Positions 1-13,500 are shown, counted from the stretch's first letter. The stretch: 64,000 nucleotides of DNA from Edaphochlamys debaryana (GCA_016858145.1 JAEHOE010000004.1:620001-684000); one strand, 5' to 3'. The notes: generated from the letters alone by a model not told the origin. A program made the numbers and translations.

Positions 1-3000
1 AAGAAGCGAAACCCCCAGACCTGCCAACCAGCGTATTAGCAAGGCAGCAAACACTGGCGCACCTGGAACGCTGGTGCGGGTGTGTCCTGGATCAGGCGCG
101 CCATGTTGTACGACGAGCTGGGAGTGACACGGGCCCAAAAGGTTCTGGTGGCTGGGTCAAAGCCACCGGGCACAGGCGCGCCTGTGGCAAAGGAGGGAGG
201 GCGGGAAACAGAGGTTCGGACAGGCAATGGTAGCTGCTGGGCGTTGCGGGGATCGGTCTCCGCTTTCCTTGCTTGGCGCATCCGCGCAACATAAAGGTTC
301 GGCGGCGTAGGATGCAGCCCTCGCACACTGCTGGCCCGTGCCCATAAGCGCCGGTGCTTACCGATGGGAACTATCTGAAATCCTTCGACCCTGACCTGCG
401 GGCACAGCGCGGGTGCATCAATTTGTTATGCCTTAGTCACTGTGCCTCATATCCAAATGCCCCACGCAACGCATGTGCAATCGGTCTTACCACTGACTCG
501 ACACTGATGGCAGGATAGTCAAGGAACATGTTGCAAACGTGCCGCGCGAAAGCAGTGGTGAAGTCTGCGGAGGCCCCGGTGTCGAAGCCGCACAGGGGGA
601 CCCACCCCTGAGGAACGCACGGGGAGAAGGGTGTCAGGAGGCTGGAAGCCTGTCACGCTTCATCGCGGTGCAGATGACGCGGGCGCCTAGATTGGTTGGA
701 AGCGAAAGGCATGGAGTGGATGGGCTCTCACACCCTGCTCAGCCCCGGGCATGCACCAGCACCAAAGGCAGGAGAAGACCAGCTCCCTTCCCCCCCTGCT
801 GTACCCCACTCCTCCAAGCAGGCAAACCCCACCTGGGTGGTACTTAGGTCGAAGCGGCTATAAAAGGGGCGGTTAGTCTCCGGGTTGAAAGTACCCAGGT
901 TGGCCTCGGGCACATAGGCGCGGATGAAGTCGCTCTTGGTGGGCGGGGCTGCATCGGAAAGAGGGGGTCCGCCGAATGCAGGATGTGAAGGGGGGTCTAG
1001 AACACAACATTTGCCTGGGTCGGTGCAAGCATACGGGCGAGGAGGGGACAGAGCAAGAGAGGGCGCCACATCGACTCACGAGGCGGCGGGCTGGGTGGCA
1101 GGGCCATGGGTGGCGGCGCGGCCTTGAACGGAACATCTGTAGTGGGGTGGACACAATTATCGACAGGGACATAGGCATGGCCAGATGCCGAGCACAAGGC
1201 GGGGGCCTTCTTCAGTGCCCACGCTGCAACTCTTCACATGAAGCTGCTTGCGTGCAGCAAGCACACTGCGTGCGGTCCCGCCCAGCCCCTCCCCTCATCC
1301 CCTGGCCTCACCGCTGCACTCGACGCCGGCATAGTAGAAGGGCGAGGGGCAGCGCTTTGTCACCTGCATTTGGCATTGCGCAAGGCGCACACCGCTAAGA
1401 TGGGGCCGACCAGCACAAAGTGCTGGGCCAAACGAGGGGCTCACACCTCTTGGGCAATTCTTGCTCTACCCGACGTTGTCCCTGTTGGCCAACCGAGGGC
1501 CTCCGCCAGCCTGGCCCCGCCGCGCCCACCGGCAGGGAGAGCAAGGCTCGCTCAATAGAGGCCCCAGAGTGCGCACCTGGATTGTGCAGCGGGTTGCGGT
1601 TGCGGTGGTGGTGGCAATAATGCCAGGCTGTGGGTCGCTACCGATGTTAGGCCCAGTGTACTCGTACTCGCCAAACGGGTCCAGCCCGAGGAGGTCGCGG
1701 CGCCTGGCGGCGTCCTCGCCGCCCGCGCGGAGGCGGCGGCCGGTGGCCGCACCGCAGCTCAGGCCGTAAGCCACATAGCTGGGCGGACTGATGGGGGCGT
1801 TGGGAAGGGGGGCATGTAGGACGGAGAAATGGTCTCCCAGAAAACCGGCATGGCACGAGCACGGCTCCGAGTCAGGGAACGTCAGATAACTCACTCTCCG
1901 GAGGGGAATGTGACCGCCGGGGAGTAGAACTTTCGGCCGAACTTGTACCTAAGGATGATTTTGAGCAAAAACACGAGAAGAAGTCAACATCACAAGCAGG
2001 GCGGCTGTTGCGTTCCGCCTTGCCGCCCTCAAGCAGCTGGGCCCCAGTCCGCCGTCATAGCCCGCAATCACACACACTGGCAGGGCTCCTACGGCTCTGA
2101 CCCTCCTCACCCGACGTTTTTGCAGATTGTATCCGCTTTAGCGTCAGTAAAATCATCGTCACACATCGGGATAGGGGGACCGTTCTGGCCAAAAGTGAAG
2201 AAAACGCACTCCTGAGGGGGGTAATGAGAGGGAGGGGGTTGGGGGCGGATGGTTAAGAGCAGCGGAAACGTCCGGTATCCTTCAAACGTTGGGGGTGCTA
2301 GAGGCTGCGCTGTGGGACCCGTGCAGAGGCAGGACTTTTAACCCCGGCGCACAGAGGCGCTTCAGAGTGACAGGAGGAGCCGAGTCGCGCCGCCACGTGG
2401 GCTGTGCACCCCACCCTACCGCGGGCACCACCATCACTCGACCCGTCATGGTGTTGATCCCCGTCGTGCCAAGGACCAGGCTGATCTGGTACGGCGAGGC
2501 TGTCGTGGGAAAACGGGGGACGGATGGTTCGTGTCAGTAACGTTGCGTTGGGGTGGTGCAATCCGTGACTCGGGCTTCGCCCACGGCTTGGCCCCCGCCC
2601 ATGGGGCACCTGGCCATGGGCGAGGGCCCGGTCCCAGGTGGTTGGGCGCGCAGTGAGCCACTGGCAGCCTTCCGGGCTTCGGCTTATCTGGCAGGCCCCG
2701 ATCCCACGTTACGGCCGCAGCCCGCAACTCCGCGACGTGTCCAAGCCGCGGAAGCGCTACAGCCGGAGCCATGCCCGCTGTTCGTGATTGAGACGACACG
2801 GAGCACGAGCGGCCCCTCGCGGCCCCAGTCGCGACTTGCCTGCCTTCTTCTTGCCCTCTGCGATGCGCAAAGAAGAAGGGGGGAGGGGGGCGGTTTAAGG
2901 GAAAGGGCTGCTGAAGAGCTCGTTGCGGCCTCGGGGGGCCCCGGCAAACTCAAAACGTGTCAGTGCGGGGGCGACATCGGTCCAGACGGGCCAGACGTAC

Positions 3001-3222
3001 TGACGGCGACTCGTAAACGTGCTATTATCAGTTTTCTCTGCGTGATCGATGCTCTGGCACCGGGATAGCGACAGGCGGGGTGCCCCCAAACAGGAAGTGC
3101 GCCAAACAAATTCTTCACCTCCTTGAACGCAACCAGAGCGCCGACTTACGTGCATTTGCTGTTGCAAGCAGCAGGAGCACGGCGATAGCTCCCGCACAGC
3201 TGGAGAACGAAGCGCGACGCAT
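1..3222 (-). CDS. SRCR-domain secreted protein, gene 1 (3' end outside window)
   Basis: First member of a three-gene family. The start at 3222 opens a 73-nt exon coding a 24-residue signal peptide ending LLLLATANA, with donor after 3150, identical in layout to genes 2 and 3. Downstream exons carry an SRCR-like domain: YQISLVLG...GRVMVVPAVGW near 2500-2415, PMCDDDFTDAKADTICKNVG near 2215-2110, YKFGRKFYSPAVTFPSG near 1945-1895, a long exon near 1790-1575, and CPSPFYYAGVECS near 1365-1315. A Pro-rich linker (PPPMALPPSPPP, about 1125-1070) follows. Then come the family C-terminal domain exons near 950-840, 600-490 (LCGFDTGASADF) and 180-45 (MARLIQDTPAPAFQV). The last exon, with the stop, lies left of base 1. 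No breaks were seen. Inferred role: cell surface or extracellular matrix; the ligand is unknown. Confidence 0.75.
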
Positions 3223-4785
3223 TTCGGCTCTCGGCTTGTTGGGGCTACAAATTGCGTCCGACTTCAACGCGAGCTACAAGAAGTAAGGTTTGGGGGTTGA
3301 GAACCGCGGCCCTGTGTGTATGCACACCAGGAGCACCAGGTCGCACTCAACAGTCCGTTATGAAGCGAAGGCCCGAGGCCCATGCGCCCGTGCTAACGCG
3401 CATGGACCCCCAGCTTGCGCTACCCCCAACACTTGTCCCATCTCAGCATAGCTCCATAAACACTTTGCTAGCTATCCGCGCCTGTGCCTTTGCGCTTCGG
3501 TTTCACTGTCTGGGCGGTGTGCCCCCCGTGTGCCCCCCGTGTAGGCCGGTGCCCTGGGGGCTTCCCTCCAGGCTTCCCCGCAGGTCACCGCTGCTTCCCC
3601 CAGCCACGGCTTCCACAGGCGATGACTGCCGTCAGCAATCCCTGGTGTTTGTCAACACCATGCAACGAGGGCTTGTGGGTTGGGGGCTGTGCATCCCGGC
3701 TCGGTGCATGGCGCCTGCACTGCGCACGGCCTGCTGGGCAGGTCTGGTTGGCACGTCTTTTGGCACGGGGCCAAGTCACAATGCCGCCCATCTTCGGGCT
3801 TGGACCTCTGCTTCGAGGCCTTCGACTCACCAACCCACACGACACGAGTGCCTGAAACAGCACAGTACGACAGGCACAGCACAGCGTATCCTTGGCATCC
3901 TGGGTGCTTTGACTGCATCCGCATTCACTCTCCGCAACCTCCCCCGTGGGACAGTCCGACAACTCGCTCAGGACCCCAGCCCTGCCGGAGCACAGCCCTT
4001 TCTCCACCGCAAGAGAGAGGCCCCCAAAACACCAATTGAACGCCGCCCAGGCATCAGGGACGGCAGTGTTATGACCGCGGCACCGCCCTCAAGGTGTGCA
4101 CCGAAGGGGTTAGCCGGCTGCATACACTGGTAGCCGCCCCCATTTCCATCCCCGCCGGTTCTTACCACCCTAAACCCTGGGCAGTGGGCACAGACCTTGC
4201 CACAACACCACGTAAGAGGGTGTGAGCAACATAATTTCCACGTGGGCAATTCAGCTATGATGAATCCCCCCGGGTTGTATGCCACGTGCGCCCCCTCCGC
4301 ACGGAAGCGGTAAGGGGATCGGGAATGCAAGGGAGGATGCTTGTTCGTCACGAGGGGTGAGGCGACTGAGGCCGCTTATCTTGGTCCAATTCAATTCAAT
4401 GAATGCCCTTGAGCGCCAGCCCAGAATTACTTATCCAGTAAACTAGGAAGGCTGTTCTGTCAAGGAACGCTACTCTACCCCGAGGGTTCTGCATCTGGCG
4501 CTTAAAGCATCTGTACCAGTACCCGGCCCTGGCCTGCCCCCCCTTGAACCCCAGGCTGTCGCTCTAAAGCGCTGGGTACAGCCAATCATAAAGCATAAGC
4601 CTGCCTCTTAATCTTCGGCGGTCCAAGGCCCGCTCATGACAAGCTAGCTAGCGGGCCCATGGAAACTCTAGGCCCAACAGATAGTTTCTTTCTACATAAA
4701 GCTTGCCCTAGCCTTCTGTGGGCTTCTGCATAAGCTCCTGTCCTTGCGGGCTCCGCAGTCTCCCCTGTCGCTGTCCTCACAAAGC
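3223..4785. other. Intergenic: SRCR gene 1 promoter side and SRCR gene 2 3' side
   Basis: No convincing gene. Long open frames here have no family similarity, no signal peptide and no exon-like borders. A short direct duplication of a GTGTGCCCCCC unit lies near 3519-3543. The 4380-4780 part is more AT-rich than its surroundings, as expected for a 3' UTR of the minus-strand gene ending at 4786. Confidence 0.5.
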
Positions 4786-7700
4786 TTACGGGACACTGCA
4801 CGTAGCGGCGAACAGCGTGGTGCAGGGCGTGGTCACGACCTGGGGGGCAGCAGGACAGGACCGGCGGAAGGGGGCGATTCAGTTATTGAGGTGAGATGGA
4901 AAGGCTGAGAGCTGAGGCGGCCCATGCCTGACAAGAGTGGAGCTTGCACCCCTAAACCTCGAAACGAAATCCAGCCCACTCCATGGGAGCACTTGCTGCC
5001 TTCCGCTCTTGCTCCGCACGCCTTGGCCCATCGGGCATGCATGGCGGAGCTGCGATCGATGGCGTTCCTTGACCAGTCCCAACGCCTCAAGGGGCAACCC
5101 ATCCACCTGGAAGACAGGGGCGGGCGTGTCCTGGATCAGGCGCGCCATGCTGTACGGCAGGGTGGGGGTGATGACACTCCAGTGCGTCCTGTTGTTGGGG
5201 TCAAACTCGCCAGCGGCGTAGGGTCCTGCGGCGTGATGTTTGGGTACGTTATGGAGAAAGCAGAACGCTGTTGGAGAAGGGCAACAGAGGCCTCCCGGAG
5301 TGTGGGCTTAAGCTGAACTGCACGGTTTGGGACCCCAGGAGTAACGCGCTGGCTCACCCGCAGGGACAACGAAAGGAGTGGCGACAACGCTCGAGACCTG
5401 TCGGGGGGGCGCGGGAGGGGCGCAGCAGGCCACATCAGCATCCACTGCCCCCACTAACCAACCTAGTCCCCTTGGTCAGCGCTGCCTCGCATAGCGCCGG
5501 GGTCAAGGCTGGGGTCAACCGGGGCGGACTGAACCTGAGCGCCCTGGACCTGACCGAATGCCCTCAGATGACACAGTCTTTGCTGCTTTCTACCCTTCGA
5601 GGCCTCTACCACAGCCAACCCCGCCTCCGGCAGCTCTGCGCCTTGGCCTGATTCAGGAAATAACGCCCCATCTTACCGAGTAGCCATTGGTCAGGCAGGT
5701 GGGGCAGTTCTCCACCATCTTGCACATGTGGAGCGCCAGGGCGTTCGCAAAGGCCGCGTTGGCAACGACGTCAAAGCCGCAGACAGGGGCCCAGACCTGC
5801 GTGGCGAGCGGGAGGGGTTGAAAGGTAGGGGTTGGAAGGTGGAGCGGCTGGCCCAGCACCGGGCGTTGCAGAGCTGTTGGCTGAGGGCCAAGCGCCGGAC
5901 AGGGCATGGCCCGGCACGCTACGGAGCCCACCTCCCAAATCCCCTCAAAGCCTTGTCAAACAACAGCTCCGCCCTGCAAACTACCGTAGCGATCCACATG
6001 CGCTCCGCTCACGGACCTTGCGGAGCGCGCCCGGGACCTTGGCCGTCACGTCCAGCTCGAACCGGCCACCGTAGAAGACGGGCGGCTTCTGGGAGAGCAG
6101 GTTGGGCTCGAGCAGGTTCGAGCTCCTGAGCGAGAACTCCTTGATCATGTGGTACTTGACGGGGGGGGCTGCAGCGTGTGGGCAGGGACAGGGCAGGAGG
6201 AGGGCACGGGGCGAAGTGGAGGGGTGTTGAGAAAGGGGCTGAAGCCGGGAGTATGGGCGAGGTGAGAGCGGGCGGAAAGGAGGAGGGTTGGGAAAGGGCT
6301 GCAGCGTGGGGGCGGGAGCACGAGTCACAAAGGGGCGAGGGTAGGTGCAAGCAAGAAGTTGCAGGGGCAGAGGATGGGTGGCGCCACGCCGGGAGAGTGA
6401 GGCAGAGGAACATGCATGGGGACGCGGAACCCCAGGAACTCACGAGGCGGAACTCACGAGGCGGGGGGCTGGGAGGCACGGCCATGGGCGGAGGCGCGGC
6501 TGCGAGCTTGCTCTCTGCGTGGGGCCGGTGCAAGACCGTCAGAGGAAGCACTTCAAGGACGCGGAGTCCTGCTTAAGCAGTTCCACTGCGAACCCCTTCC
6601 CGGCACTCCCAGCCAGCTAGCTGCAATCTCGGAGGCACTCACTGCTGCACTCGACGCCGGCGTAGTAGAAAGGAGACTCACAGCGCTGGCGAACCTGGAT
6701 GGTTGGGGAGTTACGGAGCCGTGAGAGCCGAGTCCACCCGGCCATGCAGCACCCACCCGGCCCCTCCCCGGCTTCGCAACAGTAGGCCCCCCACCCAGAC
6801 CAGCGCCCTGAAGCACGCACGCCCTCAGCCCCCGACCAATCGAAAGGCAACCCAACCTTGAAGCGCCCACCCGCCCCAGCCCTCAGCCCCAGCCCTCAGC
6901 CCCACGCGCCCACCGTGATGCTGCAGGTGGGTACGACAGATGTGTTCGCGATCGTGGCGTCGTACGGAAACGTGTCGACCGGCATGCCTCCGTCGACTTC
7001 GTACTCGCCCCACTGGTCCAGCGCGAGCAGGTCGCGGCGCTTGGCGGCGGCCTCCACACCGCCCGCGCGGAGGCGGCGGCCGGTAGCGGTGGCGGTGGCG
7101 CAGGAGAGGCCGAAGGCGACTCGCAGGGGAGGGCTGTGGGGGGCGTGGGAAGGAGGGATGCGTTCAATACGGTACCGGTAGCGGGGAGGGGGAGTGCATT
7201 GTCCACTCGGGGCAGGAGACGGCCAAGGCGAGCGGTTGCAGGGCTGCAGGGCTGCTGGGAGGGGGCGAGAGATGCTTCAGGTCAGGGCCAGTGCATGCAT
7301 GCGTCTGCTGGCGGCGTGGACATCGGGCAGCCCCCCTGAGGAGTGGATGAGAAGGACGCCCCGACAAGCCCCCGCCTGGGCCCCCACGGTGTGGCCGTTT
7401 GGGTTGTGGCCGCTCACGTTCCAGAGGGGAAGGTGACGACGGGGCTAGCGTACTTGCGACCGTAGTTGAACCTGCGCGTACGGGGTGAAGCAAAGGGCGG
7501 AGTGTGATATCAGCAGCAAGCGCAGTGCAGGGCCCCCAGGGTCCCCAGCCTCCAACCCCAACCTGCGCAGTCAGGCTGGTTCACCCTTGCTGCTTGCCCC
7601 GCGCTCGCTCACCCCAGGTTCTTGCAGATCTGTTCAGCCTTGGCGTCTGTGAAGTCAAAGTCGCACATGGGGACATAGTCGACCGGGGTCCACGGGACAC

Positions 7701-8404
7701 CCTGGACGGATGGTCGGGTAGGGGGGAGGTCAGGGGTCGTCCGAAGCTGAGTGGGAACTCGGGGGTTGAACCCCTGGATGTCCCCAGTGGAGAGTGCGAG
7801 GTCCCTCCACCACGCCACCCTGCTGCCCAGCCTACCGCCGGCAGCACCATCACACGGCCGTTTGCATAATTGGACCCCGGGGTTCCCAAGTCCAGCCTGA
7901 TTTGATAACCTGCATACATCAGCGGAAGGGGGAAGCGGGCTGGTCCTCGCCATTTGCCCTCCTGGGCGGCGGAATGTGTGACGATGCCGCCACCGCACCA
8001 CATGTCAAGCACGTGAGCCCCAAGCCCCAACTTGCCTTGCTTGGGTGAGTTGTTGCCATTCTCTGTGGCGGGTAAGACGCGAGGGGGGAGGGGGCAATGA
8101 GCGAGGGAGAGAGGTTCGGGCCGAAGCGAAAACTAGCGGAAACGCGTTTAGGGGGGAAAACTGGTTAAGGTCGTGCTCGGTCGGTGCTGTGTGCAGGTTT
8201 TGGGCAAGCACAAGTCCAAGAGACGGCTTGTAAGCACCCGTGACCACATTTGGTGCAGAGGGAACACTCAGAAACAGCCGATGAGCCGCCCACATTCCTC
8301 CTCATTGTGCCCCGGCCCGAGCCCCACGCACGCGCATTGACGCTTGACATCAGTAGGAGCGCCACGGCAGCCGTCAGGCAGCTGAGACACGAAACTCGGT
8401 TCAT
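4786..8404 (-). CDS. SRCR-domain secreted protein, gene 2 (complete)
   Basis: Second family member, minus strand. ATG at 8404 is chosen over the in-frame ATG at 8431 because it gives a 24-residue signal peptide (MNRVSCLS...MSSVNA) and a 73-nt first exon (8404-8332), as in both paralogues. SRCR exons follow: YQIRLDLGTPG...GRVMVLPA (about 7908-7835), DYVPMCDFDFTDAKAEQICK (about 7680-7615), YGRKYASPVVTFPSG (about 7480-7425), a long exon with LSCATATATGRR (about 7130-6915) and CESPFYYAGVECS (about 6690-6640). After a Pro-rich linker (about 6500-6450) come the C-terminal-domain exons at about 6170-6015, 5800-5690 (VCGFDVVANAAF) and 5230-5115 (MARLIQDTPAPVFQV). The last exon codes TTPCTTLFAATCSVP and stops at 4786-4788. 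The frame appears intact. SRCR domains bind proteins or glycans in animals and also occur in Chlamydomonas; the role here is inferred as extracellular. Confidence 0.8.
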
Positions 8405-8971
8405 CCTGCTGCAGCGTGGGGCTGGTCGCATGTGGAATGTATGCCGGCTAGGCTGAGCTTGCAGCGATCAACTCGTGAGAAGACCGCTTTGAGCAACACG
8501 AGCTTGTGACACGCAGAATGTGTATGGGACGCAGACCGTGAACAAAGCCGCAAAGTGGCCAATCGGGCTCTGTCGCAATCCTGGGAAACCACGAGAGGCC
8601 ACGAGCTGCCCCGCAGGGCCCACGGCCCTACCCCGCAGCCTGCACCTCACAAGAGCTTGTGTTGATGGGTTGCACTGGGCTGGGCAGGGGAAGGGTTCTT
8701 GAGCTCAAGGCGCCCATCCAAGGCGTGCCCAGGGCGTGCCCTCGTCGTCGGTCTAAGCAGGTGTTGCAGCTAAGGGGGCCCGCATGGAAGGGGCCCCGTC
8801 AATTATGGCCCCTGCCACATCCGAGTGCGGCCCCGGTCGGTTCTTGAGTGTGGCCACCATTGAGTTTCCGTAGCACGTGAGTCTGCGAATCACGACCATA
8901 TGTCATCTCTCCTGGGGGCCGCTTGAGCTCACAGCGCTGAACGCCGGGACATGGCAAGGAAGCCCAGGCAG

Positions 8972-9002
8972 CCTGCCTTCCCTCCTGAGGAGGGAAGGCA
9001 GG
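8972..9002. repeat. Perfect 15-bp inverted repeat with 1-nt spacer
   Basis: The left arm 8972-8986 (CCTGCCTTCCCTCCT) is the exact reverse complement of 8988-9002, separated by a single G. As RNA a one-base loop is impossible, so a few pairs would open; as DNA it is a potential cruciform site or recombination scar. Confidence 0.95.
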
Positions 9003-9918
9003 GGAGCTAGGTGGCACAGGGGCAGAGCCTGACAAGGGAGCGCCGGGCTACATCTCTGCATTCCCTGCCCTCAAAGGCCAACACCCGCCTGCTGGCGGTC
9101 AGTGGACGGTCAGTGCGACTTCTCGCCTGATGCATGCCGGGTAAGGGCCCTGCCGTCCGAGTCAGGGGACAGCGCGTAGGCCTTGGCGCTCTGCATGAGG
9201 CAAACCCCACGGGCGAACCCCTGAGGTTGGCTGCCCCTAGGGATCCTAGCCACAGCGTTAAGCTGCGAGCTGCCGTGCACAAACCCCTTCTGCGGCCGCC
9301 CATTGTGACCACCGCGCGAGGACCACCCCTGGACGGCCCTCCATGACCTCGGTGCCAGTACGTGCAAGGGCCCAATCCGCACCGCCTCGGAGACCATCAG
9401 GAGGGGGACCCTGCGCTCCATTCCTCTGGCAGACCGCTCGATGCAGGTCCGGCGCCTGGTGCACATTAAGCGCCCCTTTGCTGGGCCCTGACCGCTGCAG
9501 CAGGCTGGGCCGCCGGGGACTACTGCCTGCCCCGCGCAAGTGCTGCTCCGGGCCCGGGCCGCCGGCGGGGCAGGGCGGCACCCTCGTCCTCCGGACTCCG
9601 GACTCTTCCCCCTGCAGGCTATCCTGGTGGGCTAGACCCGAGTAGCTGCACATTGCATTTCCCCTGCAGGCTATCCTGAGAGCCCACCAAGGTGCACTCG
9701 CGTATGAGCCCGAATGGACTGGCGCTTCATGACCTGAATGGGCATACTCCCCTGAGCCCTGGTGCGCTTGAGAGGACACCGGTTGTTGACTTGTGGGCGC
9801 CGAACTTTCACGAGTGCGTTAAGAAGCATGAAGCCGGAAGAGGGGGAAGAAGACATCAACGAAGGGTGAGGGGGACTTGGGCTGCGGCGGGCTGCACGGG
9901 TAATACACGCGCTAAACA

Positions 9919-9981
9919 CCAGTCGGACGTGCCGCCGCACCAGTCGGACGTGCCGCCGCACCAGTCGGACGTGCCGCCGCA
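9919..9981. repeat. 21-bp tandem repeat, three exact copies
   Basis: The unit begins CCAGTCGGACGTGCCGCCG and is repeated exactly at 9919, 9940 and 9961, followed by a degenerate partial copy. The period is a multiple of three, but no gene is apparent around it. It may be a promoter-proximal minisatellite of the diverging SRCR genes. Confidence 0.95.
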
Positions 9982-10506
9982 TCCAGACGTCGTGGCCTGA
10001 TTCTTCACACCGCGGGCCACTACTGCAGCACTCAAACAGTATCGCGTAGACTTTGCAAGATTGCACGCAGTTTGCGACTGTGTGAGCGCGGGCGCAGCTT
10101 CCACTGGTGCGCGCACGTTTCAACTCCCGACAACATTTGTGAGCAGGCGTCTGCAATACATTTCTTTTAAACGCGCTTACTGGTAACAACTTGCACCAAT
10201 CAGCGAGGAGTGCTTGGGGAGCCCTCGTAATGCCAACCACTCCCGATCGCGTCGCGAGCCCGCTCGCCAGCTTCCGCTGTAGGTCCCCAAGCTTTATACA
10301 GGTCAGCCCAGTTCTGCATAGTCGTAGCAATCTCGTGACTTGTCCTGTCCACTCCCAGCGCCTCGTCGGAAGGTCACTCACCACTCACCATTCACCAACC
10401 TGCAACAGTTGAAACATAAGCGCTGTGGACAAGTCGGCGACGCCAGCGAACTTGTAGTCTTTGAGGGAGTGGGCTCAGCTTTCAGCGCTGCCGCGCCAAA
10501 AACAGG

Positions 10507-13500
10507 ATGCGACCCACTGCGATCCTCGGCTGCTTGGTAGCCACAGTGGCGCTACTGCTGGTAGCAAGCGTCAATGCGCGTAAGTGGCTCGGGGTTGGGC
10601 TCGGGCTGGCATGTTGGAATCCGGGCGGCGCATTGGGGTGGCGCGGGGCGGAGGGCAGAGGCAGGCCAGAATCTTGATATGGTTGCGCTGTATAACCACA
10701 AGCTGAGGCGCTGTGGCACACAGGCTGGAACTTCCCCCCCACACAGCCCCCGACCGTGCCACATCCTTGACCCCTCTTTCCCCTTGCCCATCGTGCGCAT
10801 GTTGCTCACCACAGAGAAAGCGGGCTCCAAGCCAGGCAAGTGGATTGGGGCAGCTTTGTCTAGCATGTGGAGCTGCGCCAGCAACCTTACACCTGTCGCT
10901 GCCGCATGTGGGGCGGGGCGTGTCCCGGCATCTGCCGAGAGCCGCGTCTGTCTGCGCCCGCCAACCTTGTCAAATGCTTCCGCTCTGTGTTCAGGGTACC
11001 AAATCAAGCTGGCCTTGTCCGGCACGGGTTCGGACGCCGTAACCGGCCGTGTGATGGTGATGCCGGCGGTAGGCTGTGCAGCAGGGCGGGGTGGAGGAGG
11101 CTAAACCGCTAGCTCTGGGGGCTGCGCGAGGGATTGCGAACCGGCGGGGTGTGGAAGGGCAGGGTTCACAGCATGAAGTGACCAGCCCCTGCCTTTGAAA
11201 CCCACAGAACGTCATTTACTCTCCGGTCGACTATGTCCCCATGTGTGACTTTGACTTTACCAACGCCAAGGCTGACCAGATCTGCAAATTCCTGGGGTGA
11301 GCGCGGTGAAAGCAGTCATATTCTTCAGCCATTGCTTGGGTTGGCAGGCTTCAGGCGCAGGGTCCGGAACGACAGGGGAGGGTGACTGGGCGGCACATTG
11401 TCGGGCCGCTCGTCGACTGGCACTCTGCTGTACGCATACATGTCGTTGAACGAAGTCCGCTTCGCCTTTTGCCCCCTCCACCGTCAGGTACAAGCGAGGC
11501 CGCAAGTTCTACTCGCCTGCGGTCACATTCCCCTCCGGCACGTGAGTGGCCTGGCCTTGGGCCTCCGGGGCTCCGGCCTCTGGACTCGGCCCACCGGGCG
11601 GGCTCGAGACACCTCGCATGGGGCATCCCCTTGCCCTCGGTCGTGCGTTGAGCGGAGGGCATCGAAGTAGAGCAAGCATCTGATTGGGTCAGCCCCCTTT
11701 CATATCACCCCTTCCCACACACACGCACCCCGCAAAACGTTCACGTTCCCCTCCCCAATGGCCCCCCACAGCCCTCCCATGCGGGTCGCCTTCGGCCTCT
11801 CCTGCACCACCGCCGCCACCGGCCGCCGCCTGCGCGCGGGCGGTGTTGAGGCCGCCGCCAAGCGCCGCAACCTGCAAGGGCTTGACCAGTGGGGCGAGTA
11901 TGAGTTCGACGGTGGTCCGGTTTCAAACATGCCGTACGATGGCGTCGTCGCGACCACGACAGGCGGTACCAGCAACTGCAGCATTACGGTGCGTGCGTGT
12001 CTGGGGTTGTAGGCCTCAGGGGGCTGGCGGCTGGCCTGGGTGGGGGCCTCAGGGGGCTGGCCTGGGTGGGGGCTCAAGGCGGGTGCGCGCTGCATTGCTA
12101 GTGCGTGTCTCACGTCTTGAGCCCTGCCGCTGCCCGCAACCCCACAGGTTCGGCAGCGTTGTGACTCGCCCTTCTACTACGCCGGCGTAGAGTGCAGCGG
12201 TGAGGGCCACTGCGAATGCTGCGATGGGGGGGCGCTGACTTGGCGGGGTCTTGGCTGGGGTGCTAGCAGGACCACACTGCCGCTTCCTCTGACGCGCCTG
12301 CGCCGCCGACCCCACGCAGACAAACAGTTCAAGCCCGCGCCTCCGCCCATGGCCGTGCCGCCCAGCCCCCCGCCTCGTGAGTCCGGGATACCGCCCGCCG
12401 TTGCGGACGCTCGCGCCACCCTCCTGCCTGTCGTGCCCTGCCCCAACAGCTCCTCCCCCCGACCCGTCCCGCACCTGCCCTTGCAGCCCCGCCCGCCAAG
12501 AGTCCATTCATCAGGGCCATGTACCCAGAGAGCAACCTCTGCACAGGTTGCCCTGGTTCCAGTTATAATACCCGCTTTGAGCTTGACGTGACCTACAACC
12601 CCACGGCGGCAGTCAAGGTGCGTGCGCTCGATTCGTGCCACCGAAGCAGGTCTTGGGCATGGAGGGGTGTCCCTACCCTGGGCGGACCGTCAGGGCAGAT
12701 GGCTTAGGCGGGGCTGACTGATCACCACCCAGAGGTGGACTTAGACAGCCTCTGACTTACCTCCCTCTTTGGCGCAAACGCAGAAGTGGGCACCCGTGTG
12801 CGGCTTCGATGTCAACCTCTACAGGGACTTCGCCCAAGCACTGGCAAGACACCTGTGCAACATGGCTGAAGACTGTCCCGCCTGCAAGCTCCGGGGCACG
12901 GGGGTGAGCAGGGCTTTACCGGGCCCAAACAGGATACAGAACTCTCCCATTTCAGATTTGGCCCTGGCCATGGTGCCATGACGCGCATCGTCGCATTCGG
13001 CTTTGCTGATGCATGTGTGCTTTCCCCGTCGTTCCCTCCCGTAGATTGGCCCCACAGTGGCCACTCCGTTCGTCGTGCCCGCTGGTGAGCCAGCGTCGCC
13101 GTTGGGCTGTGCACTTGGGGTGCATCCGAGTGCCCAAACAGTCACGGCAGCTCGACGTGGGATCCTCTCCTGCTGCCGCCAGCCCTGGCTGAAGCAGTCC
13201 TGCCCTCTCGCCTTTGAACCAATGCACTGCAGGGCCGTATGCCGCCAACACCTTCAACCCGACCACCAAGAACTCCTGGGCCGTTGTCAACCCCACCCTG
13301 CCGTACAACATGGCGCGCCTTATCCAGGACACGCCCGCACCAGCCTTCCAGGTGCGCTGGTTGGCGTTCGCGGATGCCACACATGTACATGCCTATGGTC
13401 TATCTTTCGCGGGTCTCCCGCTGAAGAGCATGCAGGGCGAGAGTCGGTGGCTTGGGTCTCTAGCCCCGCCGCCTAAAGCTGCTCCTTGATCGATGCTGCC

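Larger units (their letters stand above)
8432..10506. other. Divergent intergenic region between SRCR genes 2 and 3
   Basis: This 2.1-kb spacer holds the promoters of the diverging SRCR genes 2 (minus) and 3 (plus). I see no gene in it. It contains a perfect 31-bp near-zero-loop palindrome (8972-9002), a direct repeat of CCCCTGCAGGCTATCCTG (near 9609 and 9661), and three exact tandem copies of a 21-bp unit (9919-9981). Confidence 0.6.

Noticed and set aside
3252..4133. 293-codon plus-strand open frame
   Set aside because: No domain, no signal peptide, mixed composition, and it lies between two minus-strand genes. It is likely an open frame by chance.
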